DNA of 64,000 nucleotides from Anaerolineae bacterium (GCA_025454525.1 JALOOG010000003.1:1-64000), one strand, 5' to 3'. Shown: positions 16,369 to 25,268, counted from the first letter of the stretch. Numbers and translations: made by a program. Notes: generated by a model from the letters alone, not told the origin.

Positions 16369-17352
16369 TTAGGGCGCACCACCGCACCATGTGGCGAAAC
16401 AATTCGGGTTGATCTCTAAGGATTCGACATTCGGCAAGCGGCGGAATTGTTCGGCGGTGACGGTGGTGGTCGTATAATCGACAAACACCTCAAAGTCTGG
16501 GCCGCTCACCAGCATCATGTTAGAAAATTGCGAGTAGCTGCGGGCGATGATGCGGATCGGCGTGGCTCTGGGGATCACCCCGACGCGCCGAGTCGCGCCT
16601 GTGTCCAAAAAGGCCACGGCATTTTCTCCGGTTTGTTGCGGCTCTAGGATGAAAAACGAGTCGGTGAACAGGGTATCCAGTTGCGCGTTCGCGAGGATCG
16701 CGGTTTCGGTGAATTGAGTGACTTGTAACTCCGCTTTACGACAAAATTCCGCATCATTGGCCGGCACATCTAAGCGAAAGATTCCGCCGCGTTCTAAGAG
16801 GCTCACGAGGGCCTGTGTCGCTCGATTGCAACGTAACAACGGATCACCACCGACCCACCCTTGCGGGCGATTGTTCACGCCGTAGATCAGATCGGCTAGT
16901 AATTCAAGGTCATAACGCACATCGCGGGCCTCGGCAAATTCGGTGCTATCAAAGGCAAACATCCAACCACGCGGGCGGCTTGCGGGGTTGATCAAGGTGG
17001 TCGCCATTAACTCCAGATCGGAGCGGGTGAGCAGGGTCAATTGAGCATCGTAGAGGTTAACACCGACATTCCAACCTTCTGGACGTGTGCCGACTCCGAA
17101 TTGATCATCGGCCATGATCTCTAGATCGCGCCGAATATCGATCATCAGTAATCCATGCGCGCCGATCACCGGGGTTGCGGTGGGGAAAGGAGTCGGTTCA
17201 GGCGTGCCTTCGATCGGGATGATCACCGGCGGGGGTTGAGTCCCTTCTGGTTGGGCAAAGACCTCAGTTGAAGATAAAGGACGACTCAGGGCGATCGCTA
17301 ATGGGAGCGCCAACAGCATCAGGACAAAGACCACACGTAACCGACGTTCCAC
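16369..17352 (-). CDS. Secreted protein with three RxDLEL...RPxGW repeats
   Basis: A 327-residue protein of unknown function. The N-terminus is a signal peptide (VVFVLMLLALPLAIAL), followed by a Pro/Thr-rich linker (TPEPTPFPTATP). Residues ~75-175 contain three related units of about 23 residues: IRRDLEIMADDQFGV...RPEGW, TRSDLELMATTLINP...RPRGW and VRYDLELLADLIYGV...RPQGW. The consensus is R-x-DLE-[IL]-x-A-x(6-7)-x-RPxGW. The C-terminal part has four Cys (including CFATWCG at the end). The GTG start at 17352 has AAGGAG at 6-nt spacing. The linker and signal suggest an extracellular, perhaps wall-attached, protein. No catalytic motif is visible. Confidence 0.8.
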   Translation of the reverse strand: MERRLRVVFVLMLLALPLAIALSRPLSSTEVFAQPEGTQPPPVIIPIEGTPEPTPFPTATPVIGAHGLLMIDIRRDLEIMADDQFGVGTRPEGWNVGVNLYDAQLTLLTRSDLELMATTLINPASRPRGWMFAFDSTEFAEARDVRYDLELLADLIYGVNNRPQGWVGGDPLLRCNRATQALVSLLERGGIFRLDVPANDAEFCRKAELQVTQFTETAILANAQLDTLFTDSFFILEPQQTGENAVAFLDTGATRRVGVIPRATPIRIIARSYSQFSNMMLVSGPDFEVFVDYTTTTVTAEQFRRLPNVESLEINPNCFATWCGGAP

Positions 17353-17419
17353 CTTGAACTCCTTACTGATCCTTCGGGATTCAATAGATAATTATAAACA
17401 GTGCTACCGGATTCCGTTA

Positions 17420-17475
17420 GGTGAGATCTTGATGAATCTGACGGTAATCTCACCCTTTACTCACCAAGATCTCTT
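17420..17475. promoter_or_regulatory. Inverted repeats upstream of dps
   Basis: GGTGAGAT (17420-17427) is inverted as ATCTCACC (17447-17454). The longer GTGAGATCTT (17421-17430) reappears inverted as AAGATCTC (17466-17473). Two overlapping inverted repeats within 60 bp, directly upstream of a stress-response gene, are a plausible operator region. The regulator is unknown. Confidence 0.4.
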
Positions 17476-17513
17476 ATGTTTAAAGGGTAGTTTTCATCAC
17501 AAAGGAGCGTGCA

Positions 17514-18146
17514 ATGGCTGATAAACCCAGCAACAAGACCAAGGGCAAAAAGAGTAACTCCACGGAAATTGAAAACCAGACTGCAACTGCAACTGCGACC
17601 GCTTTGAAACCAAAAGCGGAAAAAGAAATTGAAAAAGTTGAAACTGAAACCGAAGAAATTGAAAACGAGAGCGAAAACGAGAGCGAAAACGAAAATGAAA
17701 ACGACGGTCAAGGAGTCGCTCAAATTCTGTGTACGGTGTTAGCGGATGAAGTGCTGCTGTATACCAAGCTCCGTAAATTCCATTGGAATGTGACGGGCGA
17801 GTCGTTCTTTGCCCTGCATGAAGCTTTTGAAAAACAATACGATGAAGTGGCCATAATTGTGGATGAGGTGGCGGAGCGGATTCGTGTGTATGGTGCGGTT
17901 GCGCCGGGTACATTAGTTGAGTTCCAAAACATGACTCGCCTCACCGAAACCCCCGGAGTCAATCCCGATGCTCGCGGTATGGTGGCGGAGTTGGTCGCCG
18001 ATTATGAGATGTTGATCGAATACCTTAATGAGGACATTGAAGAGATCGATGATGAGTTTGATGATGTGGGTGCGGAAGATCTGCTGACGGGGATCCTCCG
18101 CCAACATCAGAAACAATTGTGGATGTTGCGCTCGTTTTTGCAATAG
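17514..18146 (+). CDS. dps: Dps-family ferritin-like DNA-protection protein with long charged N-terminal tail
   Basis: A 210-residue protein. Residues ~65-210 are a complete Dps fold (four-helix bundle forming a 12-mer that oxidises and stores iron). The ferroxidase ligands are present: His90 and His102 in KFHWNVTGESFFALH, then Asp117 and Glu121 in VDEVAERIR, with the same 12- and 15-residue spacing as in Escherichia coli Dps. The first ~64 residues are a low-complexity tail, Lys/Ser/Thr-rich at the start (KPSNKTKGKK) and then almost only Glu, Asn and Ser. The basic start could bind DNA. The acidic part is unusual, since typical Dps proteins are ~160-180 residues. AAAGGAG precedes the ATG. 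Confidence 0.92.
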   Translation: MADKPSNKTKGKKSNSTEIENQTATATATALKPKAEKEIEKVETETEEIENESENESENENENDGQGVAQILCTVLADEVLLYTKLRKFHWNVTGESFFALHEAFEKQYDEVAIIVDEVAERIRVYGAVAPGTLVEFQNMTRLTETPGVNPDARGMVAELVADYEMLIEYLNEDIEEIDDEFDDVGAEDLLTGILRQHQKQLWMLRSFLQ

Positions 18147-18154
18147 GGGTCTTG

Positions 18155-18307
18155 ATTGAAACAGATGAAACAGAAGTAGGTACAGGAAAGTTGCTTGTGT
18201 ACGACCCCACCCTAGCCCTCCCCATACATGGGGAGGGAATTGGCCCACGTAAGATGGACTGATCTATCTGCATGGGTGAGGTACTTTTCTGAGGTTACAG
18301 AGGGGCG
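18155..18307 (+). repeat. Dispersed repeat A, copy 4 (best-preserved core palindrome)
   Basis: This copy contains GAAGTAGGTACAGGAAAGTTGC, ACGACCCCACCCTAG, the perfect 20-bp core palindrome formed by CCCTCCCCAT and ATGGGGAGGG, AATTGGCCC, and the tail TGGGTGAGGTACTTTTCTG. It fills the gap between dps and the convergent LCP gene. Confidence 0.85.
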
Positions 18308-18322
18308 AAATGCCCTTCTGTT

Positions 18323-19246
18323 TTATCCGTCGTAACCGGGGCCAAATACCTCTAACATCAATTCGCTTAGGCGCGTGCGATCGGGGATCGCGACTGAATC
18401 ACCCTCTACCACCGCATAATCAATAAACTCTTGGTTGATCGCGCCGGTTTGAATCTGATCTAACGGCACGCGGGCCGCAAATGAGATCAACGGGATCGCA
18501 TCGATCAAGGTGAGATCGGTATACAGATGCCCATCCAAGTCACTTAAGAGTCGTGGCCCTTGTGTGAGCAGTTGGGGCAATACATCTGGTGAGGTGACGC
18601 GCTCCCCAATGGCACGGAATAACTGAAGTTGACGAGCGCCACGCACATAATCGTTATCCCCATGGCGAGTACGGGCGAATTTGAGCGCGGTCTCACCGTC
18701 TAACAGGTGTCTTCCGGCCCGGAGATAAAAGGGATCGTAGCCATAAGTCATGCTGGGATAGGCGGGATCGGCAATATCATACAGCGTTTCGATCTCGACC
18801 CCGCCGATCGCATCGACGATCGTGGTAAAGGCCTCAAAATCAAACAAGATATACGCATCCAGATAGATGCCAAGGTTAAATTGGATCGTGTCCATGACAT
18901 AATACGGGCCTAGGCCCTCTTGGAAACTTTCACCACGCAATAACAGCGTGTTGGCACGGATCAAGGTGTTGGGCGGGCCGTATTGTGACGGCAAAGCGAG
19001 AAACAGGTCGCGTGGAATGTGCAGAATCCCGATGCTTTCGGTCACAGGCTCAAAACTCATCACCATGATCGCATCGGTGCGGACATTTAAGCCCTGTTGC
19101 GCGGGTCGCCGATCAAGGCCGGCGATCAACACGCTAAATCGGCGTTCTTCTGTCCAACGGGGCGCGGGGGTCGCTTCTTGGGCTTGCGTCCAAGTGATCA
19201 TGCTGATGATGATCAACAATAAAGTAAAACGAGTGGTGTTTTTCAT
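18323..19246 (-). CDS. LytR-CpsA-Psr (LCP) family cell-wall glycopolymer ligase
   Basis: A 307-residue exported protein of the LCP family, which transfers lipid-linked glycopolymers onto peptidoglycan. Visible motifs are VLIAGLDRRP followed by RTDAIMVMSF, the HIPRDLFL strand, DAIGGVEI, and the C-terminal pair LDGETALKFARTRHGDNDYVRGARQ with the conserved Arg residues that bind the polyprenyl phosphate. The N-terminus (LLLIIISMITWTQA) looks like a cleavable signal rather than the membrane anchor common in Firmicutes homologues. AAGGA lies 5 nt before the ATG. A likely promoter is at 19282-19312. Confidence 0.92.
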   Translation of the reverse strand: MKNTTRFTLLLIIISMITWTQAQEATPAPRWTEERRFSVLIAGLDRRPAQQGLNVRTDAIMVMSFEPVTESIGILHIPRDLFLALPSQYGPPNTLIRANTLLLRGESFQEGLGPYYVMDTIQFNLGIYLDAYILFDFEAFTTIVDAIGGVEIETLYDIADPAYPSMTYGYDPFYLRAGRHLLDGETALKFARTRHGDNDYVRGARQLQLFRAIGERVTSPDVLPQLLTQGPRLLSDLDGHLYTDLTLIDAIPLISFAARVPLDQIQTGAINQEFIDYAVVEGDSVAIPDRTRLSELMLEVFGPGYDG

Positions 19247-19281
19247 CAGATTCCTTACGATCGATTCTTGATCTAAGAGAC

Positions 19282-19312
19282 ATTATAAGGATTTTAAAAG
19301 CGGCTTACCCAA
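19282..19312 (-). promoter_or_regulatory. Putative promoter of the LCP gene
   Basis: On the minus strand a consensus -10 TATAAT (19282-19287) lies 36 nt upstream of the LCP start codon. TTGGGT (19307-19312) is a possible -35, but the 19-nt spacer is long. Confidence 0.4.
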
Positions 19313-19390
19313 CGATTGCCCTACGATTTGATGAGAAAAGCAAACGCCCTACCTAAAAGGGTGGGCTGATTTGACAACTTCTAACGAAGT

Positions 19391-19424
19391 GCTGACGCAA
19401 ATGGATAGCATGTTCGGTTATAAT
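19391..19424 (+). promoter_or_regulatory. Putative promoter region of clpC
   Basis: A consensus TATAAT at 19419-19424 lies 75 nt upstream of the clpC start. No good -35 stands at 17 nt; CTGACG (19392-19397) is 21 nt away. I found neither CIRCE, CtsR-type nor HspR-type operators. TAACGAAGT occurs twice in the region (19382-19390 and 19468-19476) as a direct repeat of unknown meaning. Confidence 0.38.
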
Positions 19425-19498
19425 ACGTTAAACTTTACCGTGATGCCAACATTGGTTAAGCTAAATTTAACGAAGTAGTGGGACGGAGGTTGTGAACC

Positions 19499-22012
19499 GT
19501 GCCGAACAAGATGGAGCGTTTTACTCAAAGGGCGCGGCGTGTACTAAGTCTCGCGCAAGAAGAAGCCGAACGCCTGCAACATAACTACATCGGGACTGAA
19601 CACCTGTTGTTAGGGTTGATGCGTGAGGATGGTGGCGTGGCGGGGCGTGTCCTCCGAGATTTAGGGTTAGACCCACGTCGAGTCGAAGAACTAGTGGAGC
19701 GCATGACCCGTGCGTCGGCGCGTACTACTAGCGTACAGTTAGATCTTTCCCCCGGTACCAAAAAAGTCTTGGAACTGGCGGTTGATGAGGCCCGCCGCAT
19801 GGGGCATCATTATATTGGCACAGAACATTTATTACTCGGTTTGGTGCGCCAATCCGAAGGCGTGGCGATTGAGGTCTTAAAACGTTTGGGGGTCAGCCCC
19901 GATGAAGTGCGTCGGCAAACCCGCCGCGTACTCCAAGAAAGCCCCTTACAGCAACCCCCTCAACCAGAAGCAGAAAAACAAACCGCGGCCCCTCAACAGC
20001 GGCCCAAACCCGCGCCACGGGATAAAACCCCGTTGGTGGATCAATTGGCGACTGATCTCACGGAGATGGCTCGCGAAGGTAAACTCGATCCGGTTGTCGG
20101 GCGCGAAACTGAGATCGAACGGGTGATTCAGGTGTTGTCACGCCGTCGTAAAAATAATCCGGCGTTGATCGGTGAACCGGGTGTGGGTAAAACCGCTATT
20201 GTGGAAGGACTCGCGCAACGGATCATCAATGGCGATACGCCGAAACCGCTGTTAAACAAACGGGTGTTGCAATTGGATGTCGGATCGTTGGTGGCCGGCA
20301 CGATGTATCGCGGACAATTTGAGGAACGCCTTAAACGGGTGATCGAAGAACTCAAATCTTCCGATAGCATCCTGTTTATCGATGAAGTTCACATGCTGGT
20401 CGGCGCGGGATCGGCTGGCAGCAGCGTGGATGCGGCCAATATCCTGAAACCCGCTTTATCGCGGGGTGAACTGCAATGTATCGGTGCGACCACTTTAGAC
20501 GAATACCGTAAGCATATCGAAAGTGACGCGGCCTTAGAGCGTCGTTTCCAACCGATCGTCGTGGATGAACCCACGATCGAAGAGACGATCGAGATCTTAC
20601 AAGGGATTAAAATCCCCTACCAAGATCATCATAACGTCGAGATCACCGATGAGGCGATCGAAGCAGCGGCCAACTTATCCGCCCGTTATGTGCCGGATCG
20701 GTTTTTGCCAGACAAGGCGATCGACTTGATCGATGAGGCCGCCGCCCGTTTACGTATGTACAAGAGTCCAGAAGCCGCCAGCGTGCGCCGTCTGGAAAAC
20801 GATCTCTTAGACATTGAAGATGAGATCACGTCTTCAGAGCGCGAAAGCCGCGATGCGGATACCTTAGAACGCTTGCGGATGCAACGGGAAGGCTTGCTGA
20901 GCAGCCTCACCGAATTAAAATCAAGTTGGAACGAAGAAACCAATCAACCGCGTTTGATGGCCGAAGACATCGCCGAAGTTGTGGCGATGTGGACGGGAAT
21001 CCCGGTAACGCGCATGGCCGGTGAAGAAACGTCCCGCCTGATGGAGATGGAAGAAGCGCTCCACCGCCGCATCATCGGACAACATGAAGCGATCAAAGCG
21101 ATCTCGAAAGCGGTTCGTCGCAGCCGAGCGGGCCTCAAAGACCCACGTCGCCCGATCGGGTCGTTTATGTTCTTAGGGCCTACGGGCGTTGGCAAGTCGG
21201 AATTGACCAAGACCTTAGCCGAATTTTTATTCGGGAGTGAAGAGGCCTTGATCCAATTGGACATGAGCGAATTTATGGAACGGCATTCGGTCGCCCGCTT
21301 GGTCGGTGCGCCGCCCGGATATGTTGGCTATGAAGATGCTGGTCAATTGACTGAAGCGATCCGCCGCCGTCCGTATAGTATCGTGGTCTTTGATGAGATC
21401 GAAAAAGCGCATCCCGAAACCTTCAACATGCTGCTTCAGATCATGGAAGAAGGTCAATTGACCGATGCCCGCGGCCGTCGGGTCGACTTCCGTAACGCGA
21501 TCATCGTGATGACCAGCAATGTCGGGGCAGACACGATCAAACGTCAATCCACTTTCGGCTTTGCGGCACCGGTGGACAGCGCTACTACGGAAAAAGAATC
21601 TTACGATGAAATGCGTAAAAACGTGATGGAACAATTGCGCCGGGCCTTCCGTCCAGAGTTCCTCAATCGTGTGGACGCTTCGATCGTTTTCCGTACCTTG
21701 ACCAAAGATGAGATCAAGCAGATCATTGACATCGAATTGAAGAAAGTCAGCGAACGCTTGATCGAACACGCGATCACCTTAGAGATGACCGACTCGGCCC
21801 GGACATGGTTAGCCGATCACGGGTATGATCCCGAATATGGTGCGCGTCCGTTGCGTCGTTTGATCCAAAATGAGGTAGAAGACCGCCTCTCCGATGGGAT
21901 TCTCTCCGGACAATTCCCGATCGCCAGCTTGATCCGCGTGAATGTGGGTGAGGACGGCGAACTCTCCTTACAAAAGGTGGAAGAGGACGAATACGAGGCT
22001 CCCGGAGTCTAA
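19499..22012 (+). CDS. clpC: ATP-dependent Clp protease ATP-binding subunit ClpC
   Basis: An 837-residue Hsp100 unfoldase. It has a double Clp-N repeat ([18 protein letters not shown] and the second unit near [20 protein letters not shown]), a first AAA+ module with GEPGVGKT (~222) and FIDEVH, a short middle coiled-coil domain (~415-480), and a second AAA+ module with GPTGVGKSE (~560) and [12 protein letters not shown] ClpP-docking loop STFGFAAP (~685) shows it works with the ClpP peptidase rather than as a ClpB disaggregase. The GTG at 19499 has CGGAGG 9 nt upstream, and the ATG at 19511 is the alternative start. It is a single-gene unit closed by a perfect terminator. No mcsA/mcsB/ctsR genes are adjacent. 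Confidence 0.95.
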   Translation: MPNKMERFTQRARRVLSLAQEEAERLQHNYIGTEHLLLGLMREDGGVAGRVLRDLGLDPRRVEELVERMTRASARTTSVQLDLSPGTKKVLELAVDEARRMGHHYIGTEHLLLGLVRQSEGVAIEVLKRLGVSPDEVRRQTRRVLQESPLQQPPQPEAEKQTAAPQQRPKPAPRDKTPLVDQLATDLTEMAREGKLDPVVGRETEIERVIQVLSRRRKNNPALIGEPGVGKTAIVEGLAQRIINGDTPKPLLNKRVLQLDVGSLVAGTMYRGQFEERLKRVIEELKSSDSILFIDEVHMLVGAGSAGSSVDAANILKPALSRGELQCIGATTLDEYRKHIESDAALERRFQPIVVDEPTIEETIEILQGIKIPYQDHHNVEITDEAIEAAANLSARYVPDRFLPDKAIDLIDEAAARLRMYKSPEAASVRRLENDLLDIEDEITSSERESRDADTLERLRMQREGLLSSLTELKSSWNEETNQPRLMAEDIAEVVAMWTGIPVTRMAGEETSRLMEMEEALHRRIIGQHEAIKAISKAVRRSRAGLKDPRRPIGSFMFLGPTGVGKSELTKTLAEFLFGSEEALIQLDMSEFMERHSVARLVGAPPGYVGYEDAGQLTEAIRRRPYSIVVFDEIEKAHPETFNMLLQIMEEGQLTDARGRRVDFRNAIIVMTSNVGADTIKRQSTFGFAAPVDSATTEKESYDEMRKNVMEQLRRAFRPEFLNRVDASIVFRTLTKDEIKQIIDIELKKVSERLIEHAITLEMTDSARTWLADHGYDPEYGARPLRRLIQNEVEDRLSDGILSGQFPIASLIRVNVGEDGELSLQKVEEDEYEAPGV

Positions 22013-22037
22013 TCTAGACTTCCCAGATTTTCCCCCA

Positions 22038-22070
22038 AAAAGACGGATCAAGCTTGATCCGTCTTTTTTA
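22038..22070 (+). terminator. Rho-independent terminator of clpC
   Basis: AAGACGGATCAAG and CTTGATCCGTCTT form a perfect 13-bp stem with essentially no unpaired loop in DNA (a short loop would open in RNA), followed by TTTTTA. It lies 28 nt after the clpC stop. Confidence 0.92.
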
Positions 22071-22128
22071 TGTGATACGATTCAGCGCGTCTATTCTGCA
22101 CCCAACTCACCGATAAGGCCCTGATCAT

Positions 22129-24093
22129 ATGCGTTTCTTTCGTGTTATTTTGGCCTATGGGTTTACCCTACTCGCATTCGTGATCGCGATCGGCGCGATG
22201 ATCCCGTTGAATCAACGAGGCAATCCCGCCGGATTCGTGACCAGTATCGCGCTGTTGTTGTTAGTGGTGTTTGCGGTTTGGCTTAGCCTCTACTTTTTAC
22301 CAGAAGGCAGTCAATTCCCCGTCACCCGCGTTGATGAAGCGCCACTTAACCTGAGTCATCGTCTGGCGATCGGGATCGGCGTGGGGATGTTGCTGTTGTT
22401 GACCGAGTTAAACGCCGATTTTATCGGACTCCGACCGGTCGTAGGTTGGGAAGAACACGGACAACTCGGTTTATTGGTGTTCGGTGGGTTATTGATGACT
22501 TGGGGGTTTAGTGGGGGTTGGCGCATTTTGGGCCCACCTAGCCCGGCCCAACAAACCGAGATCGTCTTGCTGTTTTTATTGACGCTTTTGGCCTTATGGT
22601 TGCGTTGGATCGATGTTGAACAGACGATCCCGTTTTTTGTCGATGAAGTCAGCTTCACCAACACGATCCCGATCTATCAATTTCGCGATCCCAGCATGTT
22701 GATGCAACCGATCAACAGTGTGGCGGCTTTTCCGCGCATGTACCCCTATCTGCAATGGCTCTCGGTGGAGATCTTTGGGCAAAATTTGGCCGCGATCCGC
22801 GTGATCACCGGATTGTTAGGTGCGTTGACCGTTCCGGCGTTGTATTTCTTAGGCAAACAGTTGTTTACCCCGACGGTCGCTTGGATCGCCGCTGGATGGA
22901 TCGCTACCATGCCACTTCACCTGCATTTTAGTCGGACGGGACTCAATAACATCGGGGATCCGTTGATGGGCGTGTTGGCATTTGCCTTTTTTGTGCGTGG
23001 CTTGCGCTACGGGGGGCGGGCAAATTTTGCCTTTGCCGGACTTGCCTTAGGGTGGACACAATTGTTTCATGAAGCGGGGCGTTTGAGTTTCCCGCCGATC
23101 TTCATCGCTTGGTGTGGGCTGTGTTTGATCTTGTGGTGGCGTAAAGACTTGTGGATCTTACGGCGGATCGCACAAACCCTCGCGATCGCTGGGATGGTCG
23201 CTTTGCCGTTTTACGTGATGTTGTTAAGCAATTTGAACTCGATTGCGCCACGGGTGCGAGATGTGGGTTTGCAAGCGATGGGGAGCTTTGATCAATACTT
23301 TTTGGATACCTTGCGCCGTTTGATCGCCATTCTACAACGGATCTTGTTCCGATCCGGTGAAGTGATCTACTACCCGAATACCATGCCGTATCTGTTATTT
23401 TTTATCACCCTGTTTTTAGTGATCGGTCTAGCGGTTTTGATCTGGCGATTTTGGCAACCGCGTGCGCTGCTGTTGCTGTTATGGATCGCGATCCCGTTGG
23501 CGGGGATCACCCTGTTTTTATCGGAGATCCAATCGCCGCGTATGTTGCCATTTGTGCCGCCGATCATCTTGATCGCCGCGTTCGGGATGGAATGGACAGC
23601 GCGCCGCTTATTCGCCCCGCGTCCGTCCTTATATGGCTTGGTGATGGGACTCGCGATCCCGTTTTTATGTGCTTATCAGGCGACAAGTTACTTCTCAAAC
23701 CATGTCACCGAATATCGTCATCAGATCTATCTCGATACCACTTGGCAACAGATCGTCCCGGCTTTTTATGGGCTTCCCCCTAACAGCAATGTGATCATCA
23801 TCAGCGATTACCGGATCGATCGCGGTTATGCCTCTAGTGTCGTGCGCTTCTTGACGGGAGAGCGCATCCGTGAGGCCACTGTTTACACCACAGACTTGTT
23901 TCAAGCGCCGCAAATGGAAGCCCTAAGCCGGGCGATCAATCAGGTGATCTATCTGGAAATGCCTAACGGCTCGTTATACGAGACCTTGTTGAGCCTCTAT
24001 CCAGAAGCGATCGTCACCCCTCTACCCGCGCAACCGGGGCAGACGATCTGGTATCTTGAGATCTTGATCTTGGCGTTGGACGCGGAGGGGTAA
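22129..24093 (+). CDS. GT39/ArnT-like (GT-C) membrane glycosyltransferase
   Basis: A 654-residue polytopic protein with an N-terminal pair of helices, then FFVDEVSFTNTIPIYQF. The Asp-Glu in the first large extracytoplasmic loop is the GT-C catalytic signature. It is followed by FPRMYPYLQWLSVEIFGQ (typical P-x-Y region), LPLHLHFSRTGLNNIGDPL and many further hydrophobic helices. A soluble C-terminal segment of ~150 residues ends the protein. It is a paralogue in layout of the 14241 gene and probably uses a polyprenyl-phosphate sugar donor. The stop is 3 nt before the methyltransferase start, so the two form an operon. Confidence 0.87.
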   Translation: MRFFRVILAYGFTLLAFVIAIGAMIPLNQRGNPAGFVTSIALLLLVVFAVWLSLYFLPEGSQFPVTRVDEAPLNLSHRLAIGIGVGMLLLLTELNADFIGLRPVVGWEEHGQLGLLVFGGLLMTWGFSGGWRILGPPSPAQQTEIVLLFLLTLLALWLRWIDVEQTIPFFVDEVSFTNTIPIYQFRDPSMLMQPINSVAAFPRMYPYLQWLSVEIFGQNLAAIRVITGLLGALTVPALYFLGKQLFTPTVAWIAAGWIATMPLHLHFSRTGLNNIGDPLMGVLAFAFFVRGLRYGGRANFAFAGLALGWTQLFHEAGRLSFPPIFIAWCGLCLILWWRKDLWILRRIAQTLAIAGMVALPFYVMLLSNLNSIAPRVRDVGLQAMGSFDQYFLDTLRRLIAILQRILFRSGEVIYYPNTMPYLLFFITLFLVIGLAVLIWRFWQPRALLLLLWIAIPLAGITLFLSEIQSPRMLPFVPPIILIAAFGMEWTARRLFAPRPSLYGLVMGLAIPFLCAYQATSYFSNHVTEYRHQIYLDTTWQQIVPAFYGLPPNSNVIIISDYRIDRGYASSVVRFLTGERIREATVYTTDLFQAPQMEALSRAINQVIYLEMPNGSLYETLLSLYPEAIVTPLPAQPGQTIWYLEILILALDAEG

Positions 24094-24096
24094 ACC

Positions 24097-24843
24097 ATGG
24101 ATCAAACGATCGCCGATCGACTCAACGCGATCAACCGCGATTTTTATCAGATCACGGCCACAGAATTTGATCAAACTCGTGGACAAGCGTGGCCCGGTTG
24201 GAACGCGATCTTAGCACATCTTCCCGCCCGCCCGTTAAGCGTGTGTGATGTCGGATGTGGTAATGGGCGTTTCGGTGTATTTTTAGCAGAACAACGCACC
24301 AGCACCAGCACCAACACCAACACCAGCACCACACCGATCACCTATCACGGACTTGATAACAGTGCGGCGCTTTTGGCTTTTGCACAACGGGATCTCGCAG
24401 CGTATCCACACCTCGCGATCACCCTAGAAACACGGGATCTGATCGAGTCGCCACCGATGGACGGACAGTATGATCTGGTGGGCTTATTCGGCGTGATCCA
24501 CCATATCCCCGGCGCGGATCGTCGAAAACAGTTGATGATGACCCTCGCGGATCGGGTCAAGCCGGGGGGGATCTTGGTGTTTGCGGCTTGGTGTTTTTAT
24601 GAATTTGAGCGCTTTCGATCGCGGATCGTCGCTTGGCCGGATGACCTGATGACGGAAGTAGAACATGGAGATTATCTTTTGGATTGGCGGCGCGGTGAGA
24701 CAGCCTTACGCTACTGTCATTATGTGGATGAAACGGAACATGCCGCGTTGATCGCTGCCACGGGCTTACAGGTTGTTAGCACCTATCGGGCAGATGGATT
24801 TACCGGCACGGTCAATCGTTATAGCATCTTAGCAAAAACGTAA
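24097..24843 (+). CDS. Class I SAM-dependent methyltransferase with an internal Ser/Thr/Asn repeat tract
   Basis: A 248-residue Rossmann-type methyltransferase. Motif I is VCDVGCGNGRFG (49-60). Motif II (YHGLDNS) should follow after ~20 residues, but the interval carries STSTNTNTSTT (69-79), encoded by a hexanucleotide tandem repeat. The later motifs YDLVGLFGVIHHIP and LADRVKPGGILVFAAW are intact, so the enzyme is likely functional, with the repeat in a surface loop. The substrate is unknown; being cotranscribed with a GT-C glycosyltransferase suggests modification of a lipid-linked sugar or a glycan. A tRNA wobble methyltransferase (Trm9-type) resemblance is also possible from VRGDYLLDWRR-like C-terminal features. 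Confidence 0.88.
   Translation: MDQTIADRLNAINRDFYQITATEFDQTRGQAWPGWNAILAHLPARPLSVCDVGCGNGRFGVFLAEQRTSTSTNTNTSTTPITYHGLDNSAALLAFAQRDLAAYPHLAITLETRDLIESPPMDGQYDLVGLFGVIHHIPGADRRKQLMMTLADRVKPGGILVFAAWCFYEFERFRSRIVAWPDDLMTEVEHGDYLLDWRRGETALRYCHYVDETEHAALIAATGLQVVSTYRADGFTGTVNRYSILAKT
24298..24332 (+). repeat. Hexanucleotide microsatellite (ACCAGC/ACCAAC) inside the methyltransferase gene
   Basis: Six consecutive ACCARC-type units (ACCAGC x2, ACCAAC x2, ACCAGC, then ACCACA) encode alternating Thr with Ser or Asn. Unit length is a multiple of three, so slippage changes loop length without breaking the frame. Confidence 0.85.
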
Positions 24844-24902
24844 GATCGCACGGGGTCAACGAGTCTAAATGGTAGTCAATCAGCAGTAGGAGCGACAGAA
24901 CA

Positions 24903-25223
24903 ATGCAACTTTTGATCACCGAAAAAAATAGCGATCAAGTGATCGCTTCTGGTTCAGAAGAAGACAACACCGCGTTAATTTTAGAGAATAATTGGTATTT
25001 TGCGCCGGATCAAGTGAATATGAGTCCGCTTAAAATCACCGATCGCACTTATACTTGTCCGTATAAAGGGGTGTGCTTTTGGGTGGATCTCGAAACACCA
25101 ACGGTGCGGGCGCGTAACATCGGATGGATCTACCGCAATCCAAATTCCGGTTACGAACAGATTAAAAATTGGATCGGGTTTTACTCTCGCGAAACGTCCG
25201 GTACAGTCCCCACGCATAAATGA
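24903..25223 (+). CDS. DUF427 family protein
   Basis: A 106-residue protein of the small DUF427 family. NNWYFAPDQVNMSPL, then TYTCPYKGVCFWVDL and the Tyr-Pro-like RNIGWIYRNPNSGYEQIKNWIGFY follow the usual order (NxYFP...D, T-x-CPYKG, W-x-Y-x-P, FY). The fold is a compact beta barrel of unknown biochemical function. A TAGGAG sequence lies ~10 nt before the ATG. The gene follows the methyltransferase by 60 nt and is closed by a perfect palindrome shared with the convergent AddB-like gene. Confidence 0.87.
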   Translation: MQLLITEKNSDQVIASGSEEDNTALILENNWYFAPDQVNMSPLKITDRTYTCPYKGVCFWVDLETPTVRARNIGWIYRNPNSGYEQIKNWIGFYSRETSGTVPTHK

Positions 25224-25236
25224 TCGAATGAATCGA

Positions 25237-25268
25237 CGTATAAGGCGGAGTCGACTCCGCCTTATACG
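25237..25268. terminator. Perfect 32-bp palindrome between convergent genes (probable bidirectional terminator)
   Basis: CGTATAAGGCGGAGTC is followed directly by its exact reverse complement GACTCCGCCTTATACG. It sits between the DUF427 and AddB-like stop codons and would form a strong hairpin in either transcript. No U-tract follows on either side, so it is not a canonical intrinsic terminator. Confidence 0.6.

Noticed and set aside
19371-19376. TTGACA as -35 of clpC
   Set aside because: A perfect -35 hexamer, but no -10-like sequence stands 16-18 nt downstream, and the good TATAAT is 42 nt away.
24298-24332. CRISPR array
   Set aside because: A simple hexanucleotide tract inside a gene with no spacers. 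No CRISPR-like repeat-spacer pattern was found anywhere in the window.
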